A stretch of DNA of 64,000 bases from Prorocentrum cordatum (GCA_963575745.1 CAUYUJ010020170.1:896513-960512), one strand, 5' to 3'; counted from the stretch's first letter, positions 39,261 through 54,810 are shown. Notes: a model not told the origin generated them from the sequence alone. Program-made: numbers and translations.

Positions 39261-41049
39261 TCCCGAAGCAGCCCAAACAAGCCCAACGCATGCCGAGCTT
39301 CCAGGAAACCCAATGTCCCGCAAGAATCCTCGAGACCCGATATGCAGCCCAAGACCCCTTAAGATCCCCAAGGCCGCAACGCCCCCGAGCCCTGGACACG
39401 CAGCCGAGATGCCCTCAAAGAAGGAGCCTCCAAAGAAGCCTCTGAGAATACACCGTCCAAGAGAACCTCCAGAGTCCACGAGAAAACCAAAGGCACTAGA
39501 GAAAACCAGGGCTCCGAATCAAGACGCCCGAAGATCAGCAGAAAGCACGCCACGACGCCCAAGACGATCATGGTCCCCAGGTCCCCCCCAAGAAAGCACT
39601 CCTCCCCCCAAGCAGACCCACAGCCAGACTAGACGCCAGGAGTGGCGGCAGGCGGACAGCCGTTGACCATTGAGGGTGGTGACTTTCTCAACCGTGGCGC
39701 AGAAGTGCACGGTGCGCCGAGCAGCAGAGCAGACAACCGTCCTCTGTCATGTGATCCTCTTCTCCCTCATATTCCTCCTCCTCCTCCGCGAACCCCCTGC
39801 CTTCTTCCATTAGTGCCTCCTCATCCCCCCGTCGTTTCTCCTTTCAGCTCCCTTCTCCTCAACCTCGTCATCTTCATTCGTCCTCGCCCCTTCGCACTTT
39901 GCTTATCCTCTTCCTCCTCCTCGCAATCCTCTTATCCTAAGCGTGAATTGGTCGTGCTCCTTCCTCCTCCTGTCCCTCCTCCCCCTCCGTCTCCTTCCCT
40001 TCTCTCTCCTCCTCACCTCTTCCTTTTCATGGGCCCTTACCCTGCTTTGATATTCATGCCTACCTTCCCCGTCCCACGGGCCATGGCGATCGCATCTACC
40101 CAATCCAGCCCCACTCGATCTCTTCGTCGAGAATCTCTCGGGCTGGGCCCCCATTCTCTAGCACGGGCCCTTCAAAACCAGCTAAGTACCACCAGTTGGT
40201 GTGGACACCAGCCTTTGCCAGTTCTTTCATCCACTCATACGTCAAACTTTCCTGAGGGGCCCTAACAGTACGGGTGGACGCCCTCAGAAGTTCTTGCCAG
40301 CCCTGGGTGGGGAGGCAGGAGGGGGGCAGGAGGAGAGGGGAGGAGGAGCAGGGAAAGCAGGATAAGGGGGAGGTGGAGGAAGAGGATCGAGGAGGGGCAG
40401 GAGAAGGAGGAGGAGGAGGAGGGGGCAGAGGGGAGGACTGGCCTGACCCACGGAGTCTCGAATCAAGTTCGCCACCTGTGCTCCGCTCTTACTCGCGTTG
40501 GCCATCGTGCGGATCCCGCACGCGATTTCCTGGTGGTCTGGAACCCCTCACCCTTTCCCCCCCTCCTCCTCATCATCCCCCTCCTCCTCCTCCTCGACCC
40601 CCCCTCCCCCACCGGCCTCAAACGGCCCCTCTACCACCGCCTCTCTTGGCCCTGGGTACGCCCCGTTTAGCCCTTCCCTGGCCACCTCTACGAAAGACAG
40701 CCTTCTCGGAGGCGGGGCTCGTATCGGGTAGGTGTCGTATATATGGGTTCACGTAGTTGGGATCCGAACTGCATCGGATGGGGACAGACATTGCCACAAA
40801 CGCGTCTCGAGCCCGTGGCCTGCACTAGAAATTGGAAACGCCTCTTCCCTCGGCCTCTCTCGCGAGCACCCCAGCTTTCCATCGAAGCCTCCTGAGGGCG
40901 CATGGGGAGCGCAGGCGCCCTCGACAAGACCAAGTACGACAACGACGAGATCAAGTACCACAAGGCGCGCTGGGAACGTGGATGGGGGGAGGCGTCGGGT
41001 TGGCGGGAGAGGGCGGAGGAGAGGAGAGGACGGAGGAGAGGACGGATCT
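39261..41049. other. Unrecognised sequence with GGA/TCC tracts
   Basis: GGA-rich at 40320-40435 and TCC at 40560-40605. A plus-strand start at 40902 (MGSAGALDKTKYDNDEIKYH) looks more protein-like than its surroundings and might be a first exon, but nothing downstream confirms it. Confidence 0.35.
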
Positions 41050-43796
41050 CTAATATTCCTTCTCTGCTGACGCCCCGATCCCTAGATGGGCCTGCAAATC
41101 TAAACGGCAAAACATGCCTTTCTCCCAAACGCCCCCCCTGGCATATGACGCCGCAGCCATGGAAGCAATCAGGCTATTGAGGGATTCGTCCGTCCACGTT
41201 GCATACAAACGAGGGTGACCACATCGTTCGGTCCTGCTGGGCTTCCCAAAATTCGAAGGGTTCAAGGTGCGGCCGCGTGGGTGGAGTCTGGGGGAGGGGG
41301 GGCAGCTTGCTATCTTGTCGGGGCAGCTCAGATGTTTCGAAGATGTCTTAGACTTTCGTTTTGCGGCCACACCCTGCCCCCTCAGCCCCCTTACCCCCAT
41401 TCAACCCCATACGATTGAACGCCAGCGTCCTATCAGTCAGGTGCCACATCATATGATGTTTTGGCATAGGTTTGATGCCAGCAACCTTCAGCAGTCGCAG
41501 GTGGCGAATGCACAGGCGCCGTAACTGCTGGCACTCCCCGTGGCTCGGAACGTCGGACAGCGATGCCAAATATTTATCCCATTCCCCAAGCGCCCTGGCG
41601 CACTCAAGGAGCCGCTGCCCCTGCTTCAAAGATTCGCTGTATTTCGGGATCCCCTCATCAACGCGCCACCTAAACAACCAACGGGCTTCTCCAGCTTTTG
41701 TTTTCAGCTTGTCCTTAAACATCGACATGTTCAAGCAATCAATGACCTCGGGGTTATTGCCAAGCAACCGTTGCGATCTGAAGTATCCTTCCAGGTTCTC
41801 TGCAAGCTTGCCTGCACAAGTAAACTCTCGAACAGATTTTTCTGCCAGGTTCGATCCGAACTCAGGATTTTCTCCAGCCAGGGCCCAAACAAAGGTAGTC
41901 ACAACGCTGGCCATGACGCCTAAACATATGGTGTGCATGAAATCAATACCGTAGGAATCAACAATCGAAATGCCTAGATCAAAATCTAGGAGCGCATTCC
42001 GAGCCGTCACCCTGCAACGTCTGTTGCGCCTCCAGAAACGGAGCCACCGCGGCGTCGTCAAAGTCGGGTGCGCCGCGACGTCTTCCAGCCCAGGCTGCGG
42101 TGGGAGCAAATCGCCTTTCAGGATACGAGAGCTCTCGGGGTTGATGGGCTCACAGCTGAAAGTGGCGCACAAGCCAAAACCAGATTTTGAACGCTTGTCG
42201 TATCCGAAGACGCACGCGGCCTGGACGGCATCCCATTCCTAGGGGGTGCGCGGAACAAGAATCAACCTCACCCCCAACCCCCCTCGGACGACGCGCGGGA
42301 GGGACGTGGAGGACGCGGAGGGACGCGGAGGGACGTTGAGGGATAAGCATGAGGAGGAGTGCGATGAGGAGGACGCGGAGACGGGCGGGGACGAAGAGAG
42401 CGAGATGCAGTCTGGAGGGGCATGGGTGGCAGGGGTAGATGGCATGGTATTCCCGCCAGGTTATCTTACAGCAGGTCCTCCTTAGTATTGAGGCGAATCC
42501 ATTTCTCTGAGTCGGCACATGCGAGCTCGTGAACATCAGGTGCGTGCGTCTCCCACGGCGACGCGTCCAAAGTCAAGTTTCTGAGATATGTGTTTTACTT
42601 CTGCGCAGCGGGCGGCGGGAGGTGGGGCGGGGTACCCTAAACAACTCGACCAGCATCTCCCTTACAGACTCGCTGTCGCAGGTTTGTCGATTGTTGTCGT
42701 TTGATCGTCGCAGTCGTCGCCGCTCGTCGCCCCTCCCAGCCCCCTCCTCAGTCTCGCCCCACCTTCCCCTCTCCTCCATCGAGCAAAAAAGCGCTCACCT
42801 ATAGTCGTGGCGGTCTGCCAATGTCGCCGTGCACAGCGGGCATGGGTTATACTTGTGTGACCAAGTGGGTACTTTGAATAAGTCGGTGAGCCCCTCCCAG
42901 TCCAACATTAAATGAACGATTGCACCGCGAAAACCCATGTCCGAGCCAGCTCGGGCAATCCTATCCAATTCAAGCAATGGCTCGCCGTCAACGCCACGCG
43001 CGGGAAACAACCCATCCGCTAATGCCGAGGCGCACCAAGCAGCACACCCAAAAATGCGGGAGTACGTACAATGCCCCCGACACCCGCACTTACACGCCAA
43101 CTGTTTCCGTATCAACACACTGACGTGCCGTCGGCCTGTTAGCATATTCACAAGGGACATCACCAACACTGACCGTTGCTTTCCCGAGGACGCTTGCCCC
43201 CCATACCGAGCAGCATCAACAAACAACCCGAGGGGGATTGTGAATGTGCCTGGCGGTGCATTCCGTACAACGGGGTGATCCCAGTACGACCTCGGCCACT
43301 GCCTCCGTTCGAATTTCCCTCTCATCACATCGAGCCCGCGCGAGGACACCTCCTCATGTAACAGCTCATGGAACGGTCTTACATGCAGCCTAAGGTCACG
43401 CCGAGTGGCGTTTGCTGACGTTTGCCCAGGCACCGACAACATCAATGGTTTCGTTTTGCCCAAACCTGCTGAGGCCAATTTGCGGTCAACCACTTCTTGG
43501 CAATGGCCCCTCGAAGGGTCACCAGGCTTCTTCCCCCAAGAATTATCGAGCATGGCCCCTGATCGGGCCGCGAGCCAAACGATTTCACAGAAGGATGTCG
43601 CCTCAAGCCGACCAATGCAATACAGGCGTTGAAGTTCACACAACAAAGATTTGCCTGCCTCACGCCTGTCGTCCTCGCTGTCGGCAGCAACAGGGAACTC
43701 GACCGTGCGCCGACGCTTGGCCATGGCCCGCGAACGCACGCTAGGCAGGAGTCCCTTGTCACCAACTTGATGCTGCGACCGAGCAACACATCCCAA
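41050..43796 (-). CDS. Second transposase-like gene, three exons
   Basis: Exon 1 (43796 to 42799) encodes FTIPLGLFVDAARYGGQASS, then GKQRSVLVMSLVNMLTGRRH, KQLACKCGCRGHCTYSRIF, a GFRGAIVHLMLDWEGLTDLF block and CPLC. After a 637 bp intron, exon 2 (42161 down to about 41420) has DSYGIDFMHTICLGVMASVV and PMPKHHMMWHLTDR. A last exon (about 41265 to 41050) has PRLYATWTDESLNSLIASMA and stops at 41050. Together these are the blocks of a large dinoflagellate family whose D..HTicLGV and PKHH...DE.LN patterns suggest a cut-and-paste transposase. The second junction is not resolved (a GTTCAATC donor would fit). ATG choice within 43796-43722 is uncertain (MAKRRRTVEFP is the likely start). Confidence 0.65.
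42162..42798 (-). other. Intron 1 of transposase-like gene (GT-AG)
   Basis: Coding-strand donor GACTATAG/GTGAGCGC and acceptor CCACTTTCAG/CTGTGAGC. Two bases plus one base complete AGC, which keeps the frame. An alternative acceptor at 42239 (CCCCCTAG/GAATGG) sits next to a coding-looking stretch but breaks phase with this donor. Confidence 0.55.
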
Positions 43797-45094
43797 GAAA
43801 AAAAACTCGTCCTATCGCTCGGTCCTCGTCCTTATCCCTGGGCGACGGCGGCGCCCCATATCCTCGCCCTCGCCCGCGCCCTCCTTGCCCCGACCCTTAT
43901 CATTATCCATATCCTATCATGTTCCTGATCCTCCCCCCCATCCTTCACCTCATCGCCCGCTCGTCCTCTGGCGACGGCAACGGCGACGACGAGGGGAGAT
44001 CGGTTGCCTCGACCGCAGGCCACCCTGGACAACGTCGAGATCAGCGAGGGGCTCCAGCAGAGACGCAGTTCAGGACTGCCAGTTACTCTGCCCTCCTCGG
44101 GATCCCCCTCCTCCTCTTCCTCCTCCTCCCCGTCCTTCTCCTCTTCCTCCTCATCCTCCCCCCCGTCCTCCTCCTCCTCCTCCCCCTCCTCCTCGTCCTC
44201 CTCCCTTCTCCTCCTCCCCCCTCCTCCTCCCACCTCTCCCATCCCCTCCCCTCCACCCTCTCCCGCCCGCCCGCTCCCCCTCCCACCCCCCGCCCTCTCC
44301 TCCATAGGAGGAAGGGGGAAGGAAGGGCAGTGGGAGTCGGAACAGGAGGAGGAGGATAGAAAGAGGATTAAGAAAAGGAGGAAGAGGACGAGGAGGACCA
44401 GGAGGACATGAGGAGGAGGAGGAGGGGGATCCAAGAGGAACGCGGATGAAGAAGGGCGAGAAAGAAGAGGAGGCGAGGGGGAAGGGTATCGACGAGGGTC
44501 GGTGACCTCGTCAATCGACGGCGCCCTGCCAGCCTGGCCCCTCTGGATCTCCAGAAGCTGAGGATAGGGGGAAGGGAGAGGGGGAGGTGGAAGGGGGGGG
44601 AGAAGGAGGAGGAAGAGGAAGAGGAGGGTGATACGAGGGGGGGGGGGGGAGGAAGAGGAGGGGGAGGAGGAGCAGGAGCAGGAGGAGGAGGGAAGGATGG
44701 GGAGAAGGAGGAGGATGATCGAGGTGGAAAGGGATGAGGAGGAGGAAGATGAGCAGGAAGGATGGAGGAGGAGGAAGATGAGGAGGATGAGGACGAGGCG
44801 GGGCAAGAGGAGGGCGAGGCGGAGGGAAAAGGGAGAGAGGTCACAGATGCCTGCTTGGACGCCCCTGCTCTCAGCAAGGCAGCCTGCATGTCTGCCCCTC
44901 TTTTGGACGGGGGGGAAGGGTCGAGGACCTCCTCGGCCCTGCTCCACTCTACCTTTCATTTGTCCCGAACCCACCAGGACGCTGCGAAACTTCCTCGAGA
45001 AGGCTCGCGCGGCCGTCCTCTCGCCGCCGCGCCAGACTCGAGGGCTTGGGAGCGCGCAACGGCCAGCGAAACTGAGAAGTGGGCGAGCAGATCT
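43797..45094. repeat. TCC then GGA microsatellite region
   Basis: TCC tracts at 44105-44260 are followed by GGA tracts at 44340-44830. The two halves are of opposite strand sense and could pair. No gene is supported. Confidence 0.7.
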
Positions 45095-45390
45095 GAAGAT
45101 CTGCTGATAGGATCGGCGATCAGCTGAAAGACCTTAAAGATCTGCTGATCGGATCGGATATATTATCCTCGAATGTCTTGAGATCTGCTGATACTAAGGC
45201 CTGTGGATCTTCAACAAAACAGATATCAGCGATGATCAGCGATCGATCAGCGATCGATCAGCGATCGGGTCAGCTATCACTGAACGATCAGCGATGACTT
45301 TACCTGTGTTTTTACAGTGTTTGGTGAGAGGATCAGCGATCGATCAGCGATCGAGATCAGCGATCGATCAGCGATCGATCAGCGATCTCG
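45095..45390. repeat. GATCAGCGATC iteron-like array
   Basis: At least ten copies of GATCAGCGATC or ATCAGCGATCG lie at 45225-45390. They are preceded by looser GATCTGCTGATC palindromes at 45090-45200. Both units are self-complementary in part (GATCNGCGATC, CGATCGATCAG), so the tract can fold many ways. It lies about 1.3 kb 5' of the second transposase-like gene. Directly repeated short palindromes like these serve as protein-binding iterons in other systems; here this is inference. Confidence 0.9.
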
Positions 45391-45409
45391 GGGGGCTCCA
45401 AATTAGGCC

Positions 45410-45452
45410 GGCAGCCGGCCATTTAGGCCGGCAGTCGGCAATTTAGGCAGGC
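45410..45452 (+). repeat. ATTTAGGCCGGCAG direct repeats
   Basis: Two to three adjacent units of TTAGGCCGGCAG(C/T)CGGC followed by AATT or CATT, directly next to the iteron-like array. Confidence 0.75.
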
Positions 45453-46680
45453 TTGATCTTATCTGGTTTTCGACCATCCTTCCTCTCCTCGTCCTCATCC
45501 TCCTCCAGCTCCTCTTCTTTTTCCTCTCTCTCCCTCTCCGAACCCGATCGGTCCTATAGATCGTGGGGAGAGGATATGCTGGCCGTTAACAAGCGAAAAC
45601 CCCGCGCACGCAGTACTGCGAAGCAGCCTGCTTGCGCCCCCCCCCCCGTCTCGTTAAGCCTGCCTGGCCTTCTTGCGTGCCGAGCTGGGCTCCCCCTGCA
45701 GCATCTGGTGCGCGCTCTCGGTGGTCCTCTTCTTCGCGGCCAGCTTCTTCGTCTTCTCCTGTGGCGAGCGTTCGTCCTCCGATCCTCCTTCTCTTGTGCT
45801 GCTGCTTCTCCTCCTCCTCCTCCTCCTCCTCCTCCTCCTCCTCCTCATTCTTCTTCTTCTCCTCCTGCTCCTCCTCCTCCTCGATCCCCCTGTCCTGTTG
45901 AAGGTCCTCCTCATCCAACCTCGACGATCCCCCCTCCTCCTCGATCCTCCAACTCCTCCTCATCTCGCCCTCCAATCCTTGTTAGGTTCCTCCTCTTAAC
46001 ATTCGAAATTCCTGCTGGCCAGGCCCCCTTGTCGGCACGTTGAGACCGCTCTGCCGCCTCCTGCAGAATCATCTCATCTCCTGATCCGCTCCTTCCTCCC
46101 TATCCTTGCCTCTCCTGCTCTGCTTCTCTAGCCTCTCCCCCGCTCCATCATTCCCGCCCCCGCCAGGCCTCGAGCTGCGACTTCATCGCCTCCGCCTGCT
46201 CCAGGACCGCAGCGTCGCCGAGCTGCTTGAGCACCTATGGGGGAGAGCAGCGAGGATCGATAGGGGAAGGAGGATCTCGAGAAGGATCGATCGATCGAGG
46301 AGGAGGGAGGGAGGGAGGGAGGGAGGGAGGGGGGAAGGAGGGAAGGGCGGAGGGAGGGGGGACGGAGGGAGGGCGGGACGGAGGGAGGGCGGGAGGGGAA
46401 GGAGGAGGCGATGAGGAAGAGGGGCGTTGCGATCTCACATCCCCCTGCAAGGGGGGAGGGGAAGGAGAGAGGAAGGGCGGGGGAAGAGAGGCTGAGGAGG
46501 AGGAGGAGGAGGAAAAGGAGGAAGGGAGTGCGGAGGGAGGATCGACGGAGGGGGGAGGAGGAGGAGGGAGGAAGGAGGGAGGAAGGGAGTGAGGAAGGAG
46601 GAAGGGAGTGAGGAGGGAGGATGAACAACAGGTGGAGGTGGAGGGGGAGGTGGAGGCTGAGGAGGAGGAGGATCAAGAAC
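45453..46680. repeat. TCC tract and GGA/GGGA tract
   Basis: TCC repeats at 45805-45960 and GGA with GGGAGGGA repeats at 46290-46670. The latter lies at the 3' side of the next minus-strand gene and may be intronic. Open frames here are repeat artefacts. Confidence 0.7.
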
Positions 46681-49449
46681 CTCAGGGCTGGCCACGTTGT
46701 CCTTCAGCATGACGGCGAGCGGGTGCTTCTTGATCTCCGCGAGCAGCTCTTTCCTCAAGATCACGATGGCGCCCCTGGTGTCGTCGGTCTTCCCCCAAGC
46801 CCACTCCGCGACCGTATCGATCTTCTTCAGCAGCTCCTTTGACCCGCTCAAGGCCGACACCGCCGCGCCCGTGAGCTTTTTCGATTCGCGTAGTGCAGCT
46901 GTTGCTGGGCTGATGGGCTTGGGCTTCTTCGCTGAGCGAGCTGCCAACGACGTCTTGGGAGCATCTTCATGATCTGTGGTAATCGATGTCTCCCACTTCC
47001 TCCTGAACGTCTCGCGCCACTCCATCGTGAAGTAGAGGAATTTCAACGTCTTGGACTGCGGGTCCAATTGTGCGTAAGGGTGGCCCAATTGCAAACACCG
47101 CTGCGCTATGCCGTATACGGCCTTCACGGTCTCCTCGTCCTCGTGACCTGTGGGCCCCCCCTCCTCGAAACACATCCTCAGCACGCTGAGGAGTTTTCCT
47201 CTCTTGATGAAGCTCTCGTCGTAGCTGTCGATCCGATCCTTGTGCTTGGCCTTCAGCGCAACCCACTTGTCGGAAGCCCACTTCTTTTTGAACTCCGCGA
47301 TCGCGACCTCATCCTCGCATTGAGCAAAGTCCTTCGCAAGCTGGGTGTCACCTTTCTCAACCTCTCTCTTGAACTGGTTCCCAAGAGCGCCCCGCATTTT
47401 GAAGATGCCACCTTTTTCTTGCAACTCGACGAGCTCCAGATCGCCAGCCATGCCTCTGCACGTGCCTTCTTCCCTGATGGCCCTGCGCATCAAGCCGCGG
47501 TCGCTCACGTCCTCGCCCAGGGTCGAAGCCGCTCCAGTCAAGCAGCCCTTCTGCATTTCCTCCTTCTCCAGCGCCTGTTTCGCGAGCTCTGCGGTTGCGT
47601 TCTTCACGTGCCTGAGCTTGTCTGGGGTGATGGTTGCTGGCCTCAAGCTATCCGATTCTGGTGTCTGCGGCGCGGATCTTGACGAAGTCGGCCCTGCTGC
47701 CTCCGCCTTGATGTTGTAACGCCGATGGGTGTCGCCGCTCTCTAAAGCCGCCCTCGCCATTGCGTCGCTCTTCGGCTCGCAGTGCTTGCCCTCGTCCTTG
47801 CCCGCGGTGCCCTTGGCGCTCAAGCCCTTGCCCTTCATGGCCCGAAAGCTCCTGTCCTTGCCTTTGGCGTCCACGCCCTTGCCTTTGGTGTACTCGGCGC
47901 CCTTGCCCTTGCTTTTCATGTACTGAGAAGTCTTGCCAGTGCCCCAAGTGTCCTGGGAGCTCTTGCCCTTCCCTGCGGTGTCCTCGTCATCTCCTCCAAG
48001 GGTCTCGTCGCTCCTGCTCTTCATGGTGCTGATGCCATTGCCCTTGCCTTTGCCCCTGCCTTCGTCGTTCTGGACGCCTGCGCCGTCGCCCACCGCGTCC
48101 TCGGCGCCTCTCGGCGAGCGGCTTCGGCTGATAGTTCTCGTCCGTCTGGGCTGACTTTCGTACGCGAAGCTCGCAAGGTCGTCCTGGTCAAACAGCACGA
48201 GGGTATCACACGAGGGGTCCTCCTCACCGTCCGACGCCTCGTGACAGCTCGACTCGGCCTCGTCGTTCGGATGGTAATCATCGTCATCGTCCTCATGGTC
48301 GACCTCGTCCTCTGAAACTTGGCGCGCGCCGCTGGACTTCTCGTCTGCATTGTCGATGTCGATCGGCGGCCCTCTCGAGAGGGCGGCTGCCAACTCCTGG
48401 GTCTGCGCCGCCGCGGTCTCCAGTTGGTCGAGCTCCTCCCCGAGTCTCTTCGCAGCCAGCGAGGCGGGGCTGAGAGGAGCACGACCAGGATCCTGACCTT
48501 CAACTGCGCCCAGGAACGTCTCTGGCTGGCCGCCGTCCTCCAACTGGTCGAACTGAAAATTGTCGCCTGGCTCGAGGGAGGGGCGAAGGAAGATGAGGCG
48601 GAGGAGAAGGAGGATCAGGATCGAGCATCGCGAAGAGATGAGGATAAGGGCGACGAGGACGAGGAAGAGGAGGAGAATGCCGAGAGGGAGGAAGAGGGGG
48701 AGGAGGAGGAGGAGGAGGAGGAGGAGGAGGAGGAGGTAGGGGGAGGAGGAGGAGGAGGCGGGGCGGGAGGAGGAGGAGGAGGAGGAGGAGGAGGGGGATC
48801 GGTGGCCTCGAGGAAGGGCGAATCGAGTCACATTTCAGCTGGTGCGAGTGGAAGATAGATGCAATGAAGAAGATGAGGGCTCAAATCCAAGCCCTGAGCG
48901 GCAATGGGCGGGGGGCGGGGAGTGGCAAGAGGACGATGAGACAGGAGAGAAGAAGGAGGCGGAGGAGGAGGAGGGAGGAAGGAGGGAGGGGGGAGGAGGA
49001 GGAGGGGGAGGAGGAGGAGGGGAAGGAGGAACAGGAGGACGAGGCAACGGGGGGAGGGGGTGGAGGAGAAGGAAGGGGGGGAGCGTTCAGAGGAGGACAA
49101 GCTGGCCTGGAGGCTGAGCGAGCTCGGAGCACGGCAGCTCGATGGGCTCCGCGGCCGCGGCTGCCTCGACGGCGTCGCCCGCGCGTGCTGCCTCCTGCCA
49201 CTCTGTCCACTCTTGCGTGGCCATCTCGGCTACGTCGACGCCGTCCACCTGCTGCTCCCAAGCCAGCCACTCCTCGGCGGTCCAGCTCTCGCGGAAGTCC
49301 CAAGCCAGCGGAGCGTCGTCGGGCTGCGTGTCAGAACACGGGTTCCACGCGCCGCCATCGACGGAGCTTGGCTCCTCCGCCATGGCCTTGCTCTTCGGCG
49401 GAGCCATTCGCGCTGGCGAGACGGGGGGGGGGGGCGGGGGGAGACGCAA
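46681..49449 (-). CDS. Multi-exon GKGK/acidic dinoflagellate-type gene
   Basis: Exon 1 starts MAPPKSKAMAEEPSSVDGG at 49449 and carries ESWTAEEWLAWEQQ and EWTEWQEAARAG. A GC-AG intron (48567-49106) joins it in phase to exon 2. Exon 2 encodes GDNFQFDQLEDGGQPETFLG, an acidic region, RRTRTISRSRSPRG, a long Lys/Gly linker (KGKGAEYTKGKGVDAKGKDR), then a helical domain: FKMRGALGNQFKREVEKGDT, EFKKKWASDKWVALKAKHKD, FLYFTMEWRETFRRKWETSI and ELLAEIKKHPLAVMLKDN. It ends at a possible donor CTGAG/GTTCTT at 46681. I know such proteins only as uncharacterised dinoflagellate sequences. The C-terminal exon was not found. Confidence 0.6.
48567..49106 (-). other. GGA/TCC-filled intron (540 bp, GC-AG)
   Basis: Coding-strand donor CCTCCAG/GCCAGC and acceptor CTCGAGCCAG/GCGACA preserve phase (one base plus two gives GGC). 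The intron is almost entirely CCT/TCC on the coding strand. GC donors are accepted in dinoflagellate introns. Confidence 0.55.
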
Positions 49450-50719
49450 ACGGCCTCGAAGCCCGAACGGCTACGACGGAACTTGCTTAGGAGGGCATTT
49501 CTCAAGTTGGCGGGTTTCGACTTGGATCCAGCGTGGCGACGGGATTTTGTTCAGGTGGGCTTCGTGAGCCCGACGCCGATCAACATGCTTTCGGCCGTGG
49601 GTGGCGGGGGGGCGGGGTAACCTTTAGCGCGGCTTCTTTCAGCCGAGCCGATTTCAGAGTTTCGTTGGGAATCCAGCGTCGCAAACAGGGGTTAGCGTTC
49701 GAGCCTTGGCAATGGGTGCCGTCGCATTGCTCTCGGGATTTCGACTGTGGTTTACGCGATGAGGGCGGCGATATCGCCATGGGCGCTAAGTGGCCCATCG
49801 GGTAGGTATATACCAGAATTTCGATGCGGGGATCCGCCGTTGCACGCTCCATTTGGTCCGCAGCGCTCCGAGGCCTAAGTCGAACGGAGGCGGCGGCCGA
49901 AGCCGAGCGGCCCATCGAGCATTTCGAGTTCCCCCTTCCCCTCGCCCCATCCCCGCGAGGGGAAGGGCGGGGGAGGGGGGCGGCAGCGGGAAGGAGTTGG
50001 GAGGAGTTGCTCGAGAGGAGGTGGGGGGAGTTGCCAGGAGGAGAAGAGGAGAAGCGAAGAGAGGCCGTGGAGTTCGTTGGGATGAAGCCCCCTCGAGGGC
50101 CACCTCCCACATAACCCGTTGGGCCGCTCGATGCAAGGACTTCGACATCAAGTCCTTGCGAAGCGCGCCAGGAGGCCGATCTCGGGCGGGGCGGAGTCGT
50201 CGCTGTCGTCCTGGGGCTGGCAGCTCCTCCTCCTCCTCAGCCCCTCCTCTCCTCTCCTCCTCCTCCTCCCCCCTCCTAGTCCCCTATTCTTACTCCTCCT
50301 CCTCCTCCTCCTCCTCCTCCTCCTCCCCCTCCTCCTCCCCCTCCTCCTCCCCTTCACCCCTCCTCCTCTTTCTCCCTCCTTCCCTCATCCTCCCCCATGT
50401 CCCTCCTCCTCCTCCCCCCTCCCCCCTCCTCCTCCTCCTCTCCCTCGCACTCCTCCTTCCCTCCTCCTTCTTTCCTCCTCTCCTCCCTCCTCTTCGCCCA
50501 TCTCCTCTTCCCCTCCTCCTCCTCCTCCTCCCCCTCCTCCACCTCCTCCTCCTCCTGGTCCTCCTCCTCCTGTTCCACCCATCCATCTCCTCATCCGCGC
50601 CATCCTCATCCGTCTCCTGCAGCCCCGTGACCCCCCCGTCCTCCTCCGCCTCACCTCTGGTCCGCACCCTTTTGCGTTCCTCATTCTCCTCCTCCTTCTC
50701 ATCCCTATCTCCCTCCTCA
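49450..50719. repeat. Unrecognised sequence and TCC tract
   Basis: 49450-50220 has no supported gene. 50225-50580 is a long TCC-rich tract that on the coding strand of the flanking genes is GGA. Confidence 0.6.
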
Positions 50720-53336
<2,617 letters not shown>

Positions 53337-54810
53337 TATCCCCTCGTCCTCGTCGTACTCCTCCTCATACTCCCCCTCTCATCCTCATCTTCTTCTCTCT
53401 CATCCTCACCGTCATTATCGTCACGTTCCTCATTGATCTCGTCCGCGTCGTCCTGCTCTCATCCTCCTGTTCTCCTGCCCTTGCTCCCCCTCATCGCCCT
53501 CCTGCCCGCCATCATCCGCTACCTCCTGCCACTCGTCGTTGTCTTCCTCCTTGTCCTCCTCACCCTTCATGTCCTCATCTCCCTTCCTTCCGCTCCTGCC
53601 CCCTCACCCTCTCCTCCTCTTCATCGCCATCATCTTTTGCCCCTGTCCGCCCCGCCTCGTGGTGCTTGTGCACCGTCTCCACACACTCTTGAGTGAATCT
53701 GTCGTTCCCTGGGATGCACATCGAAAGCGAACCTTCGATCAAACGCGCCCGTCCACCCACGGCAAGCCCTCCTCAACGGAGCGCGGGCAGCGCGGGCGGA
53801 CGGGCGCGCTCGATCGATGGTTCGCTTTCGTTGTTCCACCTGGCTGCGTGCCGTACTGAAGCCACGCACGCGATGTGACGAATGGGATGACCGCATCCTT
53901 GAGCGCCGCCGCGCCCCTCAGGAGGGAAAGGAGGGGAGGAGGAGGAGGAGGAGGAGGAGGAGGAGGAAGAGGAGGAGGAGGAGGAGGAGGAGCTAAGAAG
54001 AGAAGTGGGAGGAGCAGCACAGGGGGAAAGGAGGAGGGGAGAAAGGAGGAGGGGTGAAAAGGAGGAGGAGGGGAAAAGGGGGAGAGGAGGAGGGGGGAAA
54101 GGAGGAGGAGGAGGAAAAGGAGCAGGAGGAGTTGGAAGACCGAGAAGGAGGAGGATGGCGACGATTAGGACGAGGAGAAAGGAGGAGGAGAAGGAGGGGA
54201 AGGAGGAGGACCGAGGAAGAGAAAGACGATGACCAGGAGGAGACGGACGAGGACGAGGAAGAGGGAGGATAGAGGCAGGGAGGGAGGGGGGAGAACAGGG
54301 AGGCAGGGCGAGGGCGGGAGGGAGAGGGGGAGGGAGGGAGAGAGGGGGAGGAAGAGGAGGAGGAGGAGGAGGACGACGACGACGACGAGAAGGAGGGCGA
54401 CGGAGGATGGAGAGAGGGCAGCCTGAGCCGCGCCCTCTCCTCGGCGCCGCCCTTGGGCGCCATGCCGCAGCCACGCGGCCGAGAGGGGACTTCCCCCCTC
54501 TCGTCGGGCCAGCGGGCGCGCGGCGGCAGCGACAGCGACAACGACGACCACCGTCGTACGTCGCCTGTCGTCGTTGTCGTCGTTGTCGCCGTCGTCGCCG
54601 TCGCCTCTGTCGTCGCCGCCGTCGCCGTCGCCCGTCGTCGTCGCCGTCGGTCGTCGTCGCCGTCGTTGTCATCGTCGTCGTCTTTGCCGTCGCCTCCGTC
54701 GACGCCGCCGTCGCCGCCGAAGGCGCCGTCGCCGCGTCGTCGCCCTTGCCGCTGTCGCCGCCGCGGCGCGATCGTCGTTGCGGTGGTTGGGCGTCGTGGT
54801 TGTTGGCGTG
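53337..54810. repeat. Microsatellite region, no gene
   Basis: GGA tract at 53930-54400 and GTC/GCC triplets at 54540-54770, with TCC/TC-rich DNA before 53640. There is a short inverted pair around 53705 and 53820 (GAAAGCGAACCTTCGAT or CGATGGTTCGCTTTC), which gives the same peptide from both strands. Confidence 0.6.

Noticed and set aside
45095-45390. CRISPR array at the GATCAGCGATC repeats
   Set aside because: Units are 11 bp, often adjacent or overlapping, with no unique spacers of even length and no cas-like genes; the genome is eukaryotic.
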